Source: Sphingobacterium rhinopitheci
GTDB lineage: Bacteria; Bacteroidota; Bacteroidia; Sphingobacteriales; Sphingobacteriaceae
NCBI RefSeq assembly: GCF_022627575.1
Contig: NZ_JADEYQ010000001.1
Location: 186,001 to 250,000, forward strand
Direction of reading: 5' to 3'
DNA: 64,000 bases
Part shown: in pieces, positions 44,370 to 53,011 of the stretch
Position numbering within the stretch: position 1 is the stretch's first letter
Layout: the number at the start of each line of letters is the position of its first letter
Notes under the pieces: generated by a model
Seen by the model: the letters and a program-made list of their open reading frames with translations, nothing else
Databases searched by the model: none
What the model was told of the DNA's origin: nothing
Made by a program: the position numbers and the translations under genes

Positions 44370-45148
44370 TATTACTATCGATATTCCCTTTTGTTTTTGC
44401 TTGTCAGCAAAAACAAAAGGATGATGCGAAAGACAATCAAGATTCAAGTGCTATAGTACTTGATGGGCCAACAGAAAACACTTCTTTAACAAATAGCCCC
44501 GAAAATAAAGAAAATCATACATCAACAATAAATTACAAACAGGGAGATTTGTTGCTTGCAAATGCGAGCTACCGTATTGGTGAAGAAAATGAAATAGGTA
44601 AAATATTAAATCATGGCACATGGTTTATGTTGCGCAAAGATCAAAAAGGTTATAAAGTTGAAAAGGCTCAATATAAACTTATCAATGCGGAAGAAGAACC
44701 TTGCTCCGGATTGCCTACGCAAACCCTAGAATCAGATAGAAGTAGTTTACTATTCTTCAATATTCCTACTATAAAAATAGGTACTGTAGATACCATTGCT
44801 ATAGAGTACAAAAACATAGCACCAAACAAATCACAATCTTTTGTTTTCAATGGACATTCTTATACATTAGAAGCTAAAGGAATCGATCCGCTGAAACAAG
44901 ATTATTCAAGTACAGCAAATGCATTTTATCAATTAATATTGACAGTAGACAATATAAGCCAGGAAATATTATATCAAACAGAATATAACGACACCCATAC
45001 AGAAATTCTATTTATTGGCGATTTGGATAAGGATGGTAAACTAGATTTTATGTTATCAAGTCCTAGAGATTATGAAGAAGAAAGAATCATCCTCATATTA
45101 TCTAGTGATCCCATACATTATGAAGAAACAAGACAATTTGACTGTTAA
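44354..45148 (+). CDS. Lipoprotein with calcium-binding-like loop, unknown function
   Basis: The 264-residue protein starts inside the end of the luciferase-like gene and has a lipoprotein signal with lipobox VFAC (Cys17). A polar, Gln/Lys/Asp-rich linker follows, then a mainly beta body. Near the C-terminus FIGDLDKDGKLDFMLSSP has the DxDxDGxxD spacing of a calcium-binding FG-GAP or dockerin-type loop. I recognise no family for the whole protein. The 16-base overlap suggests coupling with the upstream gene. Confidence 0.72.
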   Translation: MFRKIILLSIFPFVFACQQKQKDDAKDNQDSSAIVLDGPTENTSLTNSPENKENHTSTINYKQGDLLLANASYRIGEENEIGKILNHGTWFMLRKDQKGYKVEKAQYKLINAEEEPCSGLPTQTLESDRSSLLFFNIPTIKIGTVDTIAIEYKNIAPNKSQSFVFNGHSYTLEAKGIDPLKQDYSSTANAFYQLILTVDNISQEILYQTEYNDTHTEILFIGDLDKDGKLDFMLSSPRDYEEERIILILSSDPIHYEETRQFDC

Positions 45149-45178
45149 CATATATTATTATAACAGCTAGTCAAAAAA

Positions 45179-45212
45179 TAAAAGAGTCAAAATATTATAT
45201 TTGACTCTTTTA
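45179..45212. terminator. Bidirectional terminator between convergent genes
   Basis: The arms TAAAAGAGTCAAA and TTTGACTCTTTTA enclose an 8-base loop and are flanked by A-rich and T-rich tails. It ends both the plus-strand run and the pnuT-flavoprotein transcript. Confidence 0.8.
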
Positions 45213-45215
45213 TTT

Positions 45216-46304
45216 TTATTCAATATCGCGAATATTCAGTAAGCTATGTTGTGTGGCCGTAAACAAATTACGAAAGACAATATTAAGTTCTTGGTCCACT
45301 TGTGCCGCTTGGATACCTAGTAAAGGCATCAATATAGTAACAGCATTACGAATAGATTCGACAATATCTTTAAATTGCTTCGATATTTCTGCTAAGAAAG
45401 GGTCCTCCGCAGAAACCGTACCCGCTGCGGAAAGAACATTGACCATATCAGCGATTTCATTGACTACAGCACGATGATGCGCGAAGTTCTGTTGCAAACT
45501 ATCGAGCAATTGAAATCTAGATTTACTGTATTTATCGGCCCAAAAAGGGTCTTTAGATTTCTCAAAAAAATACTTTTCCGTAAGGTCTAAGAAACGTTTA
45601 TACATCCCCATGTAGTTCACCAATAATGTCAACTCCGCAAATGTCATAAATGGTATCCTATATAATGGACTATCGTAATATCTTTTACTTGGTGATAATA
45701 TAAATGCATTTGCCGCATCGACTTTCACGTTATCAAGGGAAAAACTATGGCTTGCAGTACATTCTAATCCGAATGTATTCCAATCGTAATGCACCAAAAC
45801 ATAATCACGAGGCACAAAGAAAGAATAAACTACAGGTTTACCATCTGCATCATGACGAGGAATATCTCCATCATAAACAGGCGCATTCAGCGTAAAATGG
45901 GACAAATGTGGTGCCCCCGTCGCAAAGGACCACATGCCGGTGATCTCAAAAGATCCATCTTTCCAAATCGCTTTACCTGCGGTTCTTCCTGACCCTCCAA
46001 AGCACACTTTGGCCGTACTAAATACTTCCTTGGCTTTGCTAGGTTCAATAAATCCTGCAAACATATTGGCTCCAGAACAAAGGGTAATGGTCCAAGCCAG
46101 TGCCCCATCGTGGTAAGCCAGCTCCTCCAACAAATTTAACCCTTGTTCAAAAGAATACTCCGCACCACCATATTCTTTGGGTACCCAAATATTAAACCAC
46201 TTGTTGTCATAGATAACTTGCAATTGGCTATTAACAAGAGCCTTTGCTGTAATACTTTCATATTGACTATCCCGTATTACTTGTATTTGTTCAGGTTGTA
46301 ACAT
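45216..46304 (-). CDS. Acyl-CoA-dehydrogenase-fold flavoprotein, resembling class D monooxygenases
   Basis: The 362-residue protein has the acyl-CoA dehydrogenase fold, but its motifs differ from true dehydrogenases. Instead of the TEP-type flavin loop it has GGSGRTAGKA (103-112), then GMWSFATGA (123-131), as in HsaA/DszC/HpaB-C2 hydroxylases. HSFSLDNVKV follows. The usual catalytic-Glu region is replaced by FRNLFTATQHSLLN with Arg345 and His353, as in class D flavin monooxygenases. It starts 3 bases after the pnuT stop and lies under a TPP riboswitch, so its substrate is probably thiamine-related. No flavin reductase gene is adjacent. Enzyme type is inferred. Confidence 0.8.
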   Translation of the reverse strand: MLQPEQIQVIRDSQYESITAKALVNSQLQVIYDNKWFNIWVPKEYGGAEYSFEQGLNLLEELAYHDGALAWTITLCSGANMFAGFIEPSKAKEVFSTAKVCFGGSGRTAGKAIWKDGSFEITGMWSFATGAPHLSHFTLNAPVYDGDIPRHDADGKPVVYSFFVPRDYVLVHYDWNTFGLECTASHSFSLDNVKVDAANAFILSPSKRYYDSPLYRIPFMTFAELTLLVNYMGMYKRFLDLTEKYFFEKSKDPFWADKYSKSRFQLLDSLQQNFAHHRAVVNEIADMVNVLSAAGTVSAEDPFLAEISKQFKDIVESIRNAVTILMPLLGIQAAQVDQELNIVFRNLFTATQHSLLNIRDIE

Positions 46305-46307
46305 ATT

Positions 46308-46913
46308 TTAGATAGGTTGATTATTGAAAATGCGCTTCCATTGGAAAAAGCCAAAAATAGCGACTATAAATAAAAATAAGGTAAGTGCAGCAAATAGATA
46401 AAGTTCCTTATGTATCTGTAAAGGTATAGCAAATAGGTTACTAATATTAAGCAATATCCAATTTTCAATTTTTCGTTTGGCCAGCAACCACATCCCAGCC
46501 CATGCTGTAGCGCTCACCCATGCATCCCATAAAGGTACATCAGAATCGGTAAATTGTGAAAGAATTAAATATAAAAAAGCAAATCCTAGAATACTAATAG
46601 CGGCAACAATGGTCCATTCGCGCCTATTGCAGTATGAGATAGGTTGTATTTGAGCTGATGTATTGATATTCCAATACCACCATCCATAGATGCTCATCAC
46701 GAGGTAATACATATTGAGCGCTATCTCTGCATAAAGTTTAGCACCAAATAATACATACATACCACTTAATATCCCTAATATACCAAATATATAGTTAGAT
46801 GATTTATTATTTTTTGAAAGTATAACTTGAATAATGCCACAAAGGACAGAAAATCTCTCTAACCAAGAGGTTTGGTAGAAAGCGGTTAGTAAATTTTCAA
46901 ATATTATTTCCAT
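46308..46913 (-). CDS. pnuT: PnuT-like thiamine transporter (PnuC family)
   Basis: PnuC-family facilitator with about seven membrane helices. From ATG 46913 it has 201 residues; an in-frame ATG at 46934 would lie inside an inverted repeat. The family landmarks are a repeated W pattern (YLVMSIYGWWYWN, SATAWAGMWLLAKRKIENWILLNISN), which forms the vitamin-stacking site. PnuC carries nicotinamide riboside, but members under a TPP riboswitch (PnuT) carry thiamine, and here the riboswitch lies just upstream. Phosphorylation by a cytosolic kinase would normally trap the vitamin; that kinase is not in the window. Confidence 0.88.
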   Translation of the reverse strand: MEIIFENLLTAFYQTSWLERFSVLCGIIQVILSKNNKSSNYIFGILGILSGMYVLFGAKLYAEIALNMYYLVMSIYGWWYWNINTSAQIQPISYCNRREWTIVAAISILGFAFLYLILSQFTDSDVPLWDAWVSATAWAGMWLLAKRKIENWILLNISNLFAIPLQIHKELYLFAALTLFLFIVAIFGFFQWKRIFNNQPI

Positions 46914-46943
46914 AAAAGTGTGTTTAATTAACAAACTACACTT
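46914..46943 (-). promoter_or_regulatory. Hairpin next to the pnuT start, possible riboswitch expression platform
   Basis: The arms AAGTGTGTTT and AAACTACACTT (one bulged base) enclose a 7-base loop and end 2 bases before the start codon. It lies between the riboswitch aptamer and the gene, so it could block ribosome access when TPP binds; this is inferred. Confidence 0.4.
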
Positions 46944-46975
46944 ATGAAAATGCTACTAAGACATTTATTATAAAA

Positions 46976-47060
46976 TCCCTACGCCAGCATTACCTGGATC
47001 AGGTTCCTTTCGAATAAATTCGAAATTGGGTATAATCTCAGCCTTATTAAAGAGACCGTC
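46976..47060 (-). ncRNA. TPP riboswitch (THI element)
   Basis: On the minus strand the aptamer core is clear: GGCTGAGATTATACCC, then a variable hairpin (CGAATTTATTCG), then GAACCTGATCCAGGTAATGC and TGGCGTAGGGA. These are the conserved pyrimidine-sensing and pyrophosphate-sensing parts of the thiamine pyrophosphate riboswitch. It precedes pnuT by about 60 bases, so binding of TPP should reduce transporter and flavoprotein expression. Boundaries are approximate. Confidence 0.95.
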
Positions 47061-47159
47061 TAAAAAATATCTAACCTATTTGCTAGAACAGAAAATACGA
47101 AAAAATACTTTTTAGACAGTGACCTTAATAGCACCCCATAAGTACTATATACTTATAAT

Positions 47160-48656
47160 TTATTTATCTAATTTCAATGATCGTTGTGAAGCCTCACGTA
47201 CCTTAGCACATAGCTCAGCATCATCATTTAATTTTTTACCCCATGAAGGTATCATCTCACGAAGTTTGGCTTTATATTCTTGTGAAGTAGCACGCTCTGG
47301 GAAACATTTTTTCAACAACTGAATCATGATAGCTACAGAGGTAGATGCCCCCGGAGAAGCGCCCAATAAAGCTGCTATAGAACCATCAGCACTTGATACT
47401 ACTTCCGTACCAAATTCTAATACACCGCCATGTTTAGGATCTTTTTTAATTACTTGAACACGTTGACCAGCAATTTCGATTTTCCAATCTTCCATTTTTG
47501 CTGTAGGCATGAATTGTTTCAAAGACTCTAATTTATCTTTTGGTTTTTTCATTACTTCAGTGATCAAATACTTCGTCAAATCTAAATTATCCAAACCTGC
47601 AGAAAGCATTGGTTTGATATTCGATAATTTGATAGAAGCAGGTAAATCAAAGAAAGAACCTTTTTTCAAGAATTTCGTAGAAAATCCAGCATATGGGCCA
47701 AACAATAATGCTTGCTCGCCATCAATATAACGGGTATCTAAGTGAGGAACAGACATCGGTGGAGCACCTACAGATGCTTTTCCATATACTTTTGCAGTAT
47801 GTTGTTTAATGACGTCCTTGTTTATACAACGCAACCATTGACCACCTACAGGGAAACCACCATAACCTTTAGATTCCGGAATTCCTGATTTTTCTAACAA
47901 TAGTAAAGAGTGACCACCAGCACCAATGAATACAAATTTAGCTTTGATATCACGTTTATCACCAGTTACTAAATCTTTAACTTCGACTTCCCAACGACCA
48001 TCATCTTCACGCTCAATATCTTTTACTTCTTGATTCAGCGATAAATTGATGTTATCCTTTTTTGCTAAATGATTAATTAAATCTCTCGTCAATTCACCAA
48101 AATTTACATCGGTACCGATTTCCATTTTCGTGGCAGCAATCGGTTCATTAGCTTGACGACCTTGCATCATCAAAGGAACCCATTTTTTCAACAGCTCAAC
48201 ATCTTCTGTGTATTCCATTCCTTTAAACAAGTTTTGCTTCGACATAGTCTCAAAACGCGTTTTCAAGAATTTAACATCTTTTTCACCAAAAACAGCACTC
48301 ATATGAGGCACTTTACGAATAAAGTGTTCAGGTTTTTTGATTATACCTTTCTCGACTAAGTAAGCCCAAAATTGCTTAGATATTTCGAATTGCTCCGCAA
48401 TGTTAATTGCTTTTTCAATTTTTACAGAACCATCCGCCTGTTCAGGCGTATAATTTAATTCGCAAAGAGCAGAGTGTCCTGTACCTGCATTATTCCATGC
48501 GTCTGAACTCTCAGCTGCTACTACATCTAATCGTTCTACAATCTCAATATTAACGTCGGGATTTAACTCATTGATAAGTGTACCTAAGGTAGCGCTCATT
48601 ATACCACCACCGATTAGGAGTACATCAACTTCTGTGTTTTGCTTTTTCTTACCCAT
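47160..48656 (-). CDS. mqo: Malate:quinone oxidoreductase
   Basis: Membrane-associated FAD enzyme that oxidises malate to oxaloacetate and reduces quinone, bypassing NAD-dependent malate dehydrogenase. The 498-residue protein has the N-terminal FAD loop VLLIGGGIMSATLGTLI (13-29) and Mqo signatures SSDAWNNAGTGHSALCELNYTP, MSAVFGEKDVKFLKTRFE, FIGAGGHSLLLLEKSGIPESKGYGGFPVGGQ and GASPGASTSVAIMIQLL. It is monocistronic in appearance. A gap of 263 bases lies upstream, and the TPP riboswitch follows downstream on the same strand without a clear terminator between them. Confidence 0.96.
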   Translation of the reverse strand: MGKKKQNTEVDVLLIGGGIMSATLGTLINELNPDVNIEIVERLDVVAAESSDAWNNAGTGHSALCELNYTPEQADGSVKIEKAINIAEQFEISKQFWAYLVEKGIIKKPEHFIRKVPHMSAVFGEKDVKFLKTRFETMSKQNLFKGMEYTEDVELLKKWVPLMMQGRQANEPIAATKMEIGTDVNFGELTRDLINHLAKKDNINLSLNQEVKDIEREDDGRWEVEVKDLVTGDKRDIKAKFVFIGAGGHSLLLLEKSGIPESKGYGGFPVGGQWLRCINKDVIKQHTAKVYGKASVGAPPMSVPHLDTRYIDGEQALLFGPYAGFSTKFLKKGSFFDLPASIKLSNIKPMLSAGLDNLDLTKYLITEVMKKPKDKLESLKQFMPTAKMEDWKIEIAGQRVQVIKKDPKHGGVLEFGTEVVSSADGSIAALLGASPGASTSVAIMIQLLKKCFPERATSQEYKAKLREMIPSWGKKLNDDAELCAKVREASQRSLKLDK

Positions 48657-48826
48657 GTCTTCTTAAAAAATTCGTACAAATTTACCATTCAAAATCATTA
48701 CAAACGAATGATTTTGTCAAAATTCTTTCATTAAATTTCGAATTTGATCACATTTTTAAACCTATTTTACAATTATTAAAAAAGCATGTCATTTTTCAAT
48801 AAATTAGTAGTATTTCAAAATTTGTT

Positions 48827-48834
48827 TATTTTTG
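48827..48834 (+). promoter_or_regulatory. Candidate -7 element of fabG
   Basis: TATTTTTG matches TAnnTTTG, 85 bases before the ATG. No distinct -33 element was seen. Confidence 0.3.
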
Positions 48835-48919
48835 TTGTGTTCGACTAAAAATTAGGAACTATTATATTCCATAGACGAGCAACGATTTGTTTAATTGAAT
48901 AAAATATAATATTAATAAT

Positions 48920-49663
48920 ATGAAATTACTAGAGGGAAAAACGGCTTTAGTTACTGGAGCCTCTAAGGGTATCGGTCGTAAAATTGCAGAAGTATTTGCG
49001 CAGCATGGTGCAAATGTAGCATTCACCTATTTGTCTTCTGTAGAAAAGGGCGAAGCCTTAGAGCAAGAATTACAATCATTTGGTACTAAAGTGAAGGGTT
49101 ATCGCTCTGATGCTTCAAAATTTGATCAAGCAGAACAATTAATTAATGATATCGTAGCTGAATTTGGCACTTTAGATATCGTAGTTAATAATGCTGGTAT
49201 TACTAAAGATGGTTTATTGATGCGTATGACAGAAGAAAACTGGGATGATGTAATCAATGTAAACTTGAAATCTATTTTCAATGTTACCAAAGCAGCATCA
49301 AAGGTAATGATGAAAAATCGTAAAGGATCATTTATCAACATGTCTTCTGTAGTAGGTGTACAAGGAAATGCAGGACAAGCAAATTATGCTGCCTCTAAAG
49401 CAGGCATCATCGGCTTCACCAAATCTGTAGCCAAAGAGCTAGGCTCTCGTAATATCCGTGCTAATGTGGTGGCACCAGGATTTATTAAAACAGAAATGAC
49501 CGACGTATTAGACGAGAAAGTAGTAGCAGGATGGGAAGCAGGTATTCCATTGAAACGTGGTGGCCAACCTGAAGATGTTGCTAATGCATGTCTTTACTTA
49601 GCGTCAGACTTATCATCTTATGTAACAGGACAAGTATTACCTGTTGATGGTGGTATGTTGTAA
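48920..49663 (+). CDS. fabG: 3-oxoacyl-ACP reductase
   Basis: NADPH-dependent short-chain dehydrogenase of type II fatty-acid synthesis. The 247-residue protein has the TGASKGIG cofactor loop (12-19), NNAG (90-93), the catalytic Ser143, Tyr156 and Lys160 (NMSSVVG, NYAASKAG), and the C-terminal SSYVTGQVLPVDGGM shared by FabG proteins. It stands alone here, not in a fab cluster. It is a good match to the housekeeping FabG, although other SDRs can look similar. Confidence 0.92.
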   Translation: MKLLEGKTALVTGASKGIGRKIAEVFAQHGANVAFTYLSSVEKGEALEQELQSFGTKVKGYRSDASKFDQAEQLINDIVAEFGTLDIVVNNAGITKDGLLMRMTEENWDDVINVNLKSIFNVTKAASKVMMKNRKGSFINMSSVVGVQGNAGQANYAASKAGIIGFTKSVAKELGSRNIRANVVAPGFIKTEMTDVLDEKVVAGWEAGIPLKRGGQPEDVANACLYLASDLSSYVTGQVLPVDGGML

Positions 49664-49681
49664 TAACAAGCATATTTATTA

Positions 49682-49720
49682 AAAATAAAGCCTTTTCACA
49701 AAATGAAAAGGCTTTATTTT
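49682..49720. terminator. Bidirectional terminator between fabG and the MFS gene
   Basis: A perfect 17-base-pair stem, left arm AAAATAAAGCCTTTTCA, encloses a CAAAA loop between convergent genes. It ends the SusCD locus transcript as well as fabG. Confidence 0.9.
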
Positions 49721-50989
49721 TTAGTCATCTAGGGACTTTCCTTTGGTCTCTGGAAGACATAGAATAAACAAAAATGATATAACTACCATGATAGCATAGA
49801 ATAAAAAGATATAATAACCACCATCAGGAATCCCTTCCACGATAACAGGAAAAAACCAAGATACTAATGCCGCAAATACCCAGTGTGTGGTACTTCCTAA
49901 TGAAGAGCCTTTAGCCCGAATTTCGTTAGGAAATATTTCGGATAAAAATACCCAAATAACAGCACCTTGAGATAAGGCAAAACATGCTATAAATCCTAAT
50001 ATATAATAGAGTAGAAATACATTGTTGCTATCACGCAAGCCAAATGCAGTGAGCAGTAAAAAAATAAACATCCCTACGGCCCCTGCTAGCAATAGTTTCT
50101 TGCGTCCCAATCTATCAATAATAGACATCCCTATTACTGTAAAAAGTACATTAGTGCCACCAATATAAATGGGTTGTAAATAACTCATCTCCTGACTAAA
50201 CCCCGCCAATTCAAATATGCGTGGTGCATAGTAAAGAATAGCATTGATCCCTGTCATTTGATTGAAAAATGCAAGAAGCATAGCAAACAGAATCAGCTTG
50301 GTATATTTAGACTGAAACAAGGAAACATCTGCACCTGTACTCGTTGTAGTAGTATTAACATGAATTTGAATATTTAACTGATCTGCTATTGCATTGGCTT
50401 CATCGACTCTATTATGCTGCATTAACCAACGTGGGCTTTCCGGAATATTTCTTAACAGAAAATAAAAAGCAATAGAAGGCACAGCCATTATCCCTAGCAT
50501 ATAACGCCAAGCATTATCCCCAAAATTTACAAAAAGGAAATTTGTTAAATAAGCTATGAAAATTCCCGTAACAATCATAATTTGAAACAAACCAGTCAGT
50601 TTACCCCTATCAGCGGCAGGAGATATTTCGGATATATATACTGGGCCTACCACAGAGCTTATACCTACAGCTATACCTCCCATAAGTCGGAATAATAAAA
50701 ATAAGCTCCAAAAAGGAGATATGGCGCAGCCAATAGCTGAAAAAAGATACAGCATTGCAATAGCAAAAAGTATAGGTTTACGTCCATATTTTTCGGACAC
50801 TCTACCTGCGACTATAGCACCTAAAATAGTACCTATCAACGATATTGACACTGTTAAACCATGCCAAAAAGCACTCAGTTTCCATAATTTTTGTATTATT
50901 TGTTCTGCCCCAGATATTACTGCCGTTTCAAAACCAAATAAGAATCCTCCCATTGAGGCGATTAAGGCGTACTTCCATACATTATTCAT
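49721..50989 (-). CDS. MFS sugar porter
   Basis: Twelve-helix major facilitator of the sugar porter family, 422 residues. Landmarks are GGFLFGFETAVISGA in helix 1, GRVSEKYGRKP and RLMGGIAVGISSVVGPVYISEI, PESPRWL at the end of helix 6, QMTGINAILYYAPRIF in helix 7 and the closing PETKGKSLDD. It is the last gene of the SusCD locus and would carry the released sugar across the inner membrane for phosphorylation by the ROK kinase upstream. The sugar is not identified; the GH130 context points to mannose or a manno-disaccharide. Confidence 0.93.
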   Translation of the reverse strand: MNNVWKYALIASMGGFLFGFETAVISGAEQIIQKLWKLSAFWHGLTVSISLIGTILGAIVAGRVSEKYGRKPILFAIAMLYLFSAIGCAISPFWSLFLLFRLMGGIAVGISSVVGPVYISEISPAADRGKLTGLFQIMIVTGIFIAYLTNFLFVNFGDNAWRYMLGIMAVPSIAFYFLLRNIPESPRWLMQHNRVDEANAIADQLNIQIHVNTTTTSTGADVSLFQSKYTKLILFAMLLAFFNQMTGINAILYYAPRIFELAGFSQEMSYLQPIYIGGTNVLFTVIGMSIIDRLGRKKLLLAGAVGMFIFLLLTAFGLRDSNNVFLLYYILGFIACFALSQGAVIWVFLSEIFPNEIRAKGSSLGSTTHWVFAALVSWFFPVIVEGIPDGGYYIFLFYAIMVVISFLFILCLPETKGKSLDD

Positions 50990-51013
50990 AATTTTATAAT
51001 TGATTTAGTTCGT

Positions 51014-51859
51014 TTATATATTAATACTGGTCATCCCGCAAAAGATGTTAAAATCATCCATTGAGGCTACTTTAATTGGTATTTTGACCTTTTGCTGTAG
51101 CCTATTTAGAAACAAGGCATGCGCTTTAGCAATACTACCACCTATAATAATGGTATCTGGCTCGAGTTTGTCTATATATTGATGGATAAAATCTGCTAAT
51201 GAATCTGCCAAATAGGAAAAAGCCTCCGAACAGACCACTTCTAAATTATCATCTACAATAGCTTTGACATTAGTATATTTTATCTGATAACGCTGCTCTA
51301 CAAAATCAAGGATACCCCTAGTAGAGATATAATCTTCAGCTATTCCATCCCTAAATTTTGCCGATCCATAGTTTAAATCTACCGCATTGTTGGAGTTATA
51401 AAAGGCGGAGCCTAATCCAGTACCTAATGTTAAACCTACTACTTTTTTATCAAACAATTGACTAAAATATAATTCACCTAATAGAAAAGCTACAGCATCA
51501 TTATAAAAGTGAATACACTGAACATCAATGCTATACATATGAGCAAACCACGATTTCACATCCATATGCAATAGGCTTTGGTATTTATGCATACCGTCCA
51601 TCAGGCAAATGCCATTATCATAATCAAATGGCCCCGGGATAGATATAACAATATTATCAATAGCGAATTTACATTTTTGTAATACCGCCGCAATAGCATC
51701 ATCCCATTGCTTCAATATAGCCTCTCTCCCGGCATTACTATCTACAACAGCATGAACTTGGGCATTATTATATAAAGATATCGTACCCTCATCAATTACC
51801 GCAGCTGCAATGTGCGTACCACCGATATCTATACAAAGTGTGCGTTTTTTAGTCATCAT
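51014..51859 (-). CDS. ROK family sugar kinase without zinc motif
   Basis: Sugar kinase of the ROK group, 281 residues from ATG 51859 (or 280 from 51856), beginning 4 bases after the GH130 stop. It has the phosphate loop LCIDIGGTHIAAAVID, the catalytic base region HFYNDAVAFLLGE, GLTLGTGLGSAFY and the adenosine motif PDTIIIGGSIAKA. The cysteine-rich zinc motif CGxxGCxE of typical ROK glucokinases is missing; the stretch runs from FRDGIAEDYIST directly to the helix. It probably phosphorylates a hexose such as glucose, mannose or fructose. The upstream ATG at 51904 lies inside GH130 and is rejected. Confidence 0.9.
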   Translation of the reverse strand: MMTKKRTLCIDIGGTHIAAAVIDEGTISLYNNAQVHAVVDSNAGREAILKQWDDAIAAVLQKCKFAIDNIVISIPGPFDYDNGICLMDGMHKYQSLLHMDVKSWFAHMYSIDVQCIHFYNDAVAFLLGELYFSQLFDKKVVGLTLGTGLGSAFYNSNNAVDLNYGSAKFRDGIAEDYISTRGILDFVEQRYQIKYTNVKAIVDDNLEVVCSEAFSYLADSLADFIHQYIDKLEPDTIIIGGSIAKAHALFLNRLQQKVKIPIKVASMDDFNIFCGMTSINI

Positions 51860-51863
51860 ATAT

Positions 51864-53009
51864 TTAGGGTAAAGGGTCAAATTCACTTGGGTTATTTGGG
51901 TCAAAAACAGCTACACCGACTTTTGAATCCGCACAACCATAGTAAAGAAACCATTTGGATTTATAATAAGCCAAACCTTGCAGGAAAACTGTTCCATCAA
52001 CATATTGACCACTCTTCTCAAAAGCTTCCATGGGCCGCAAAAAAGGAGTATCTAGTCTATGCAGTACTTTAGTTGGATCATTCTTATCAAACAATACTTG
52101 TCCAGCACTATAAGTACCTATATTAAAACGTGGATCAGCATACTGGGGGTCATTATGATTTTTTCCATTGTATAATAATAAAATACCTTTATCTGTCATC
52201 ACTGCAGGAGGCCCGCATTCAGTCAATGCACTATCAAAATAACCTTCTCTAATATTCATAAAAACTGCTAGTTCACCATTTTCATCCAATACAGGCTCCC
52301 AATCTATAAGATTGTCCGATGTAGCACCTTTTACCCCATGCTCTCCCCAATACATCCAATATTTACCATTTACCTTAGCAATGACTAGCTTATCATCTTT
52401 TAGGGCAGTGACGATAGAAGCGGATTTATGTGAGGTGGTCATTAATTTTTCATACTTAGATTTAGCGAATATTGGACCATGTTTATCCCATTTGCGTAAA
52501 TCCTTAGATGTTGCAACTCCCAAACGCGGAACATCTCTATTCCATTGGGTATAGAAAACTACATAAGTACCATCTTCAGTGACACTCACACGCGGATCTT
52601 CTATACCACCTGGCCATTCATATTCCTTTTGACTATCTTCATCTGGAAATAACACAGGCTCATTGGCACGTTCAAAATGCAAACCATCTGTACTCTTTGC
52701 TAAACCGAGCCTCGAAGTACGAAATCCTATTCCGATACCATATTTATCTTCGGCACGATACAGTACAAATAAAGTATCATCTTTGACAACAGCACCAGGG
52801 TTGAACGTATCATTCTCCTCCCATCGCACTAATTTATTAGACATAGGGTCTAAAAAAACTGTTGTTGAATCAGGTTCAATAATTGGATTTATGGCTGTAG
52901 GGCGTACAAAGCCTCCCAAAGTCCAATCAGGATTTTGTACTTTTTTAGTACCGTTACAGCTTACTAGTATACTTGACAAGGCAAGTGTAAAAACATAATT
53001 GATTTTCAT
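51864..53009 (-). CDS. Glycoside hydrolase family 130 lipoprotein
   Basis: Five-bladed propeller enzyme of family GH130, 381 residues, with a lipoprotein signal (LVSC, Cys18). It has the family motifs FNPGAV (69-74), YRAED, GGIEDPR (134-140; Asp138 aligns with the catalytic acid region), FYTQWN and YWMYWGE. GH130 includes beta-mannoside phosphorylases and, in Bacteroidota, beta-1,2-mannosidases. An exported lipoprotein has little access to phosphate donors, so hydrolysis is more likely, but this cannot be settled by eye. It begins 2 bases after the SusD stop and sits in a SusC-SusD-kinase-porter operon. Confidence 0.9.
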   Translation of the reverse strand: MKINYVFTLALSSILVSCNGTKKVQNPDWTLGGFVRPTAINPIIEPDSTTVFLDPMSNKLVRWEENDTFNPGAVVKDDTLFVLYRAEDKYGIGIGFRTSRLGLAKSTDGLHFERANEPVLFPDEDSQKEYEWPGGIEDPRVSVTEDGTYVVFYTQWNRDVPRLGVATSKDLRKWDKHGPIFAKSKYEKLMTTSHKSASIVTALKDDKLVIAKVNGKYWMYWGEHGVKGATSDNLIDWEPVLDENGELAVFMNIREGYFDSALTECGPPAVMTDKGILLLYNGKNHNDPQYADPRFNIGTYSAGQVLFDKNDPTKVLHRLDTPFLRPMEAFEKSGQYVDGTVFLQGLAYYKSKWFLYYGCADSKVGVAVFDPNNPSEFDPLP

Positions 53010-53011
53010 AT

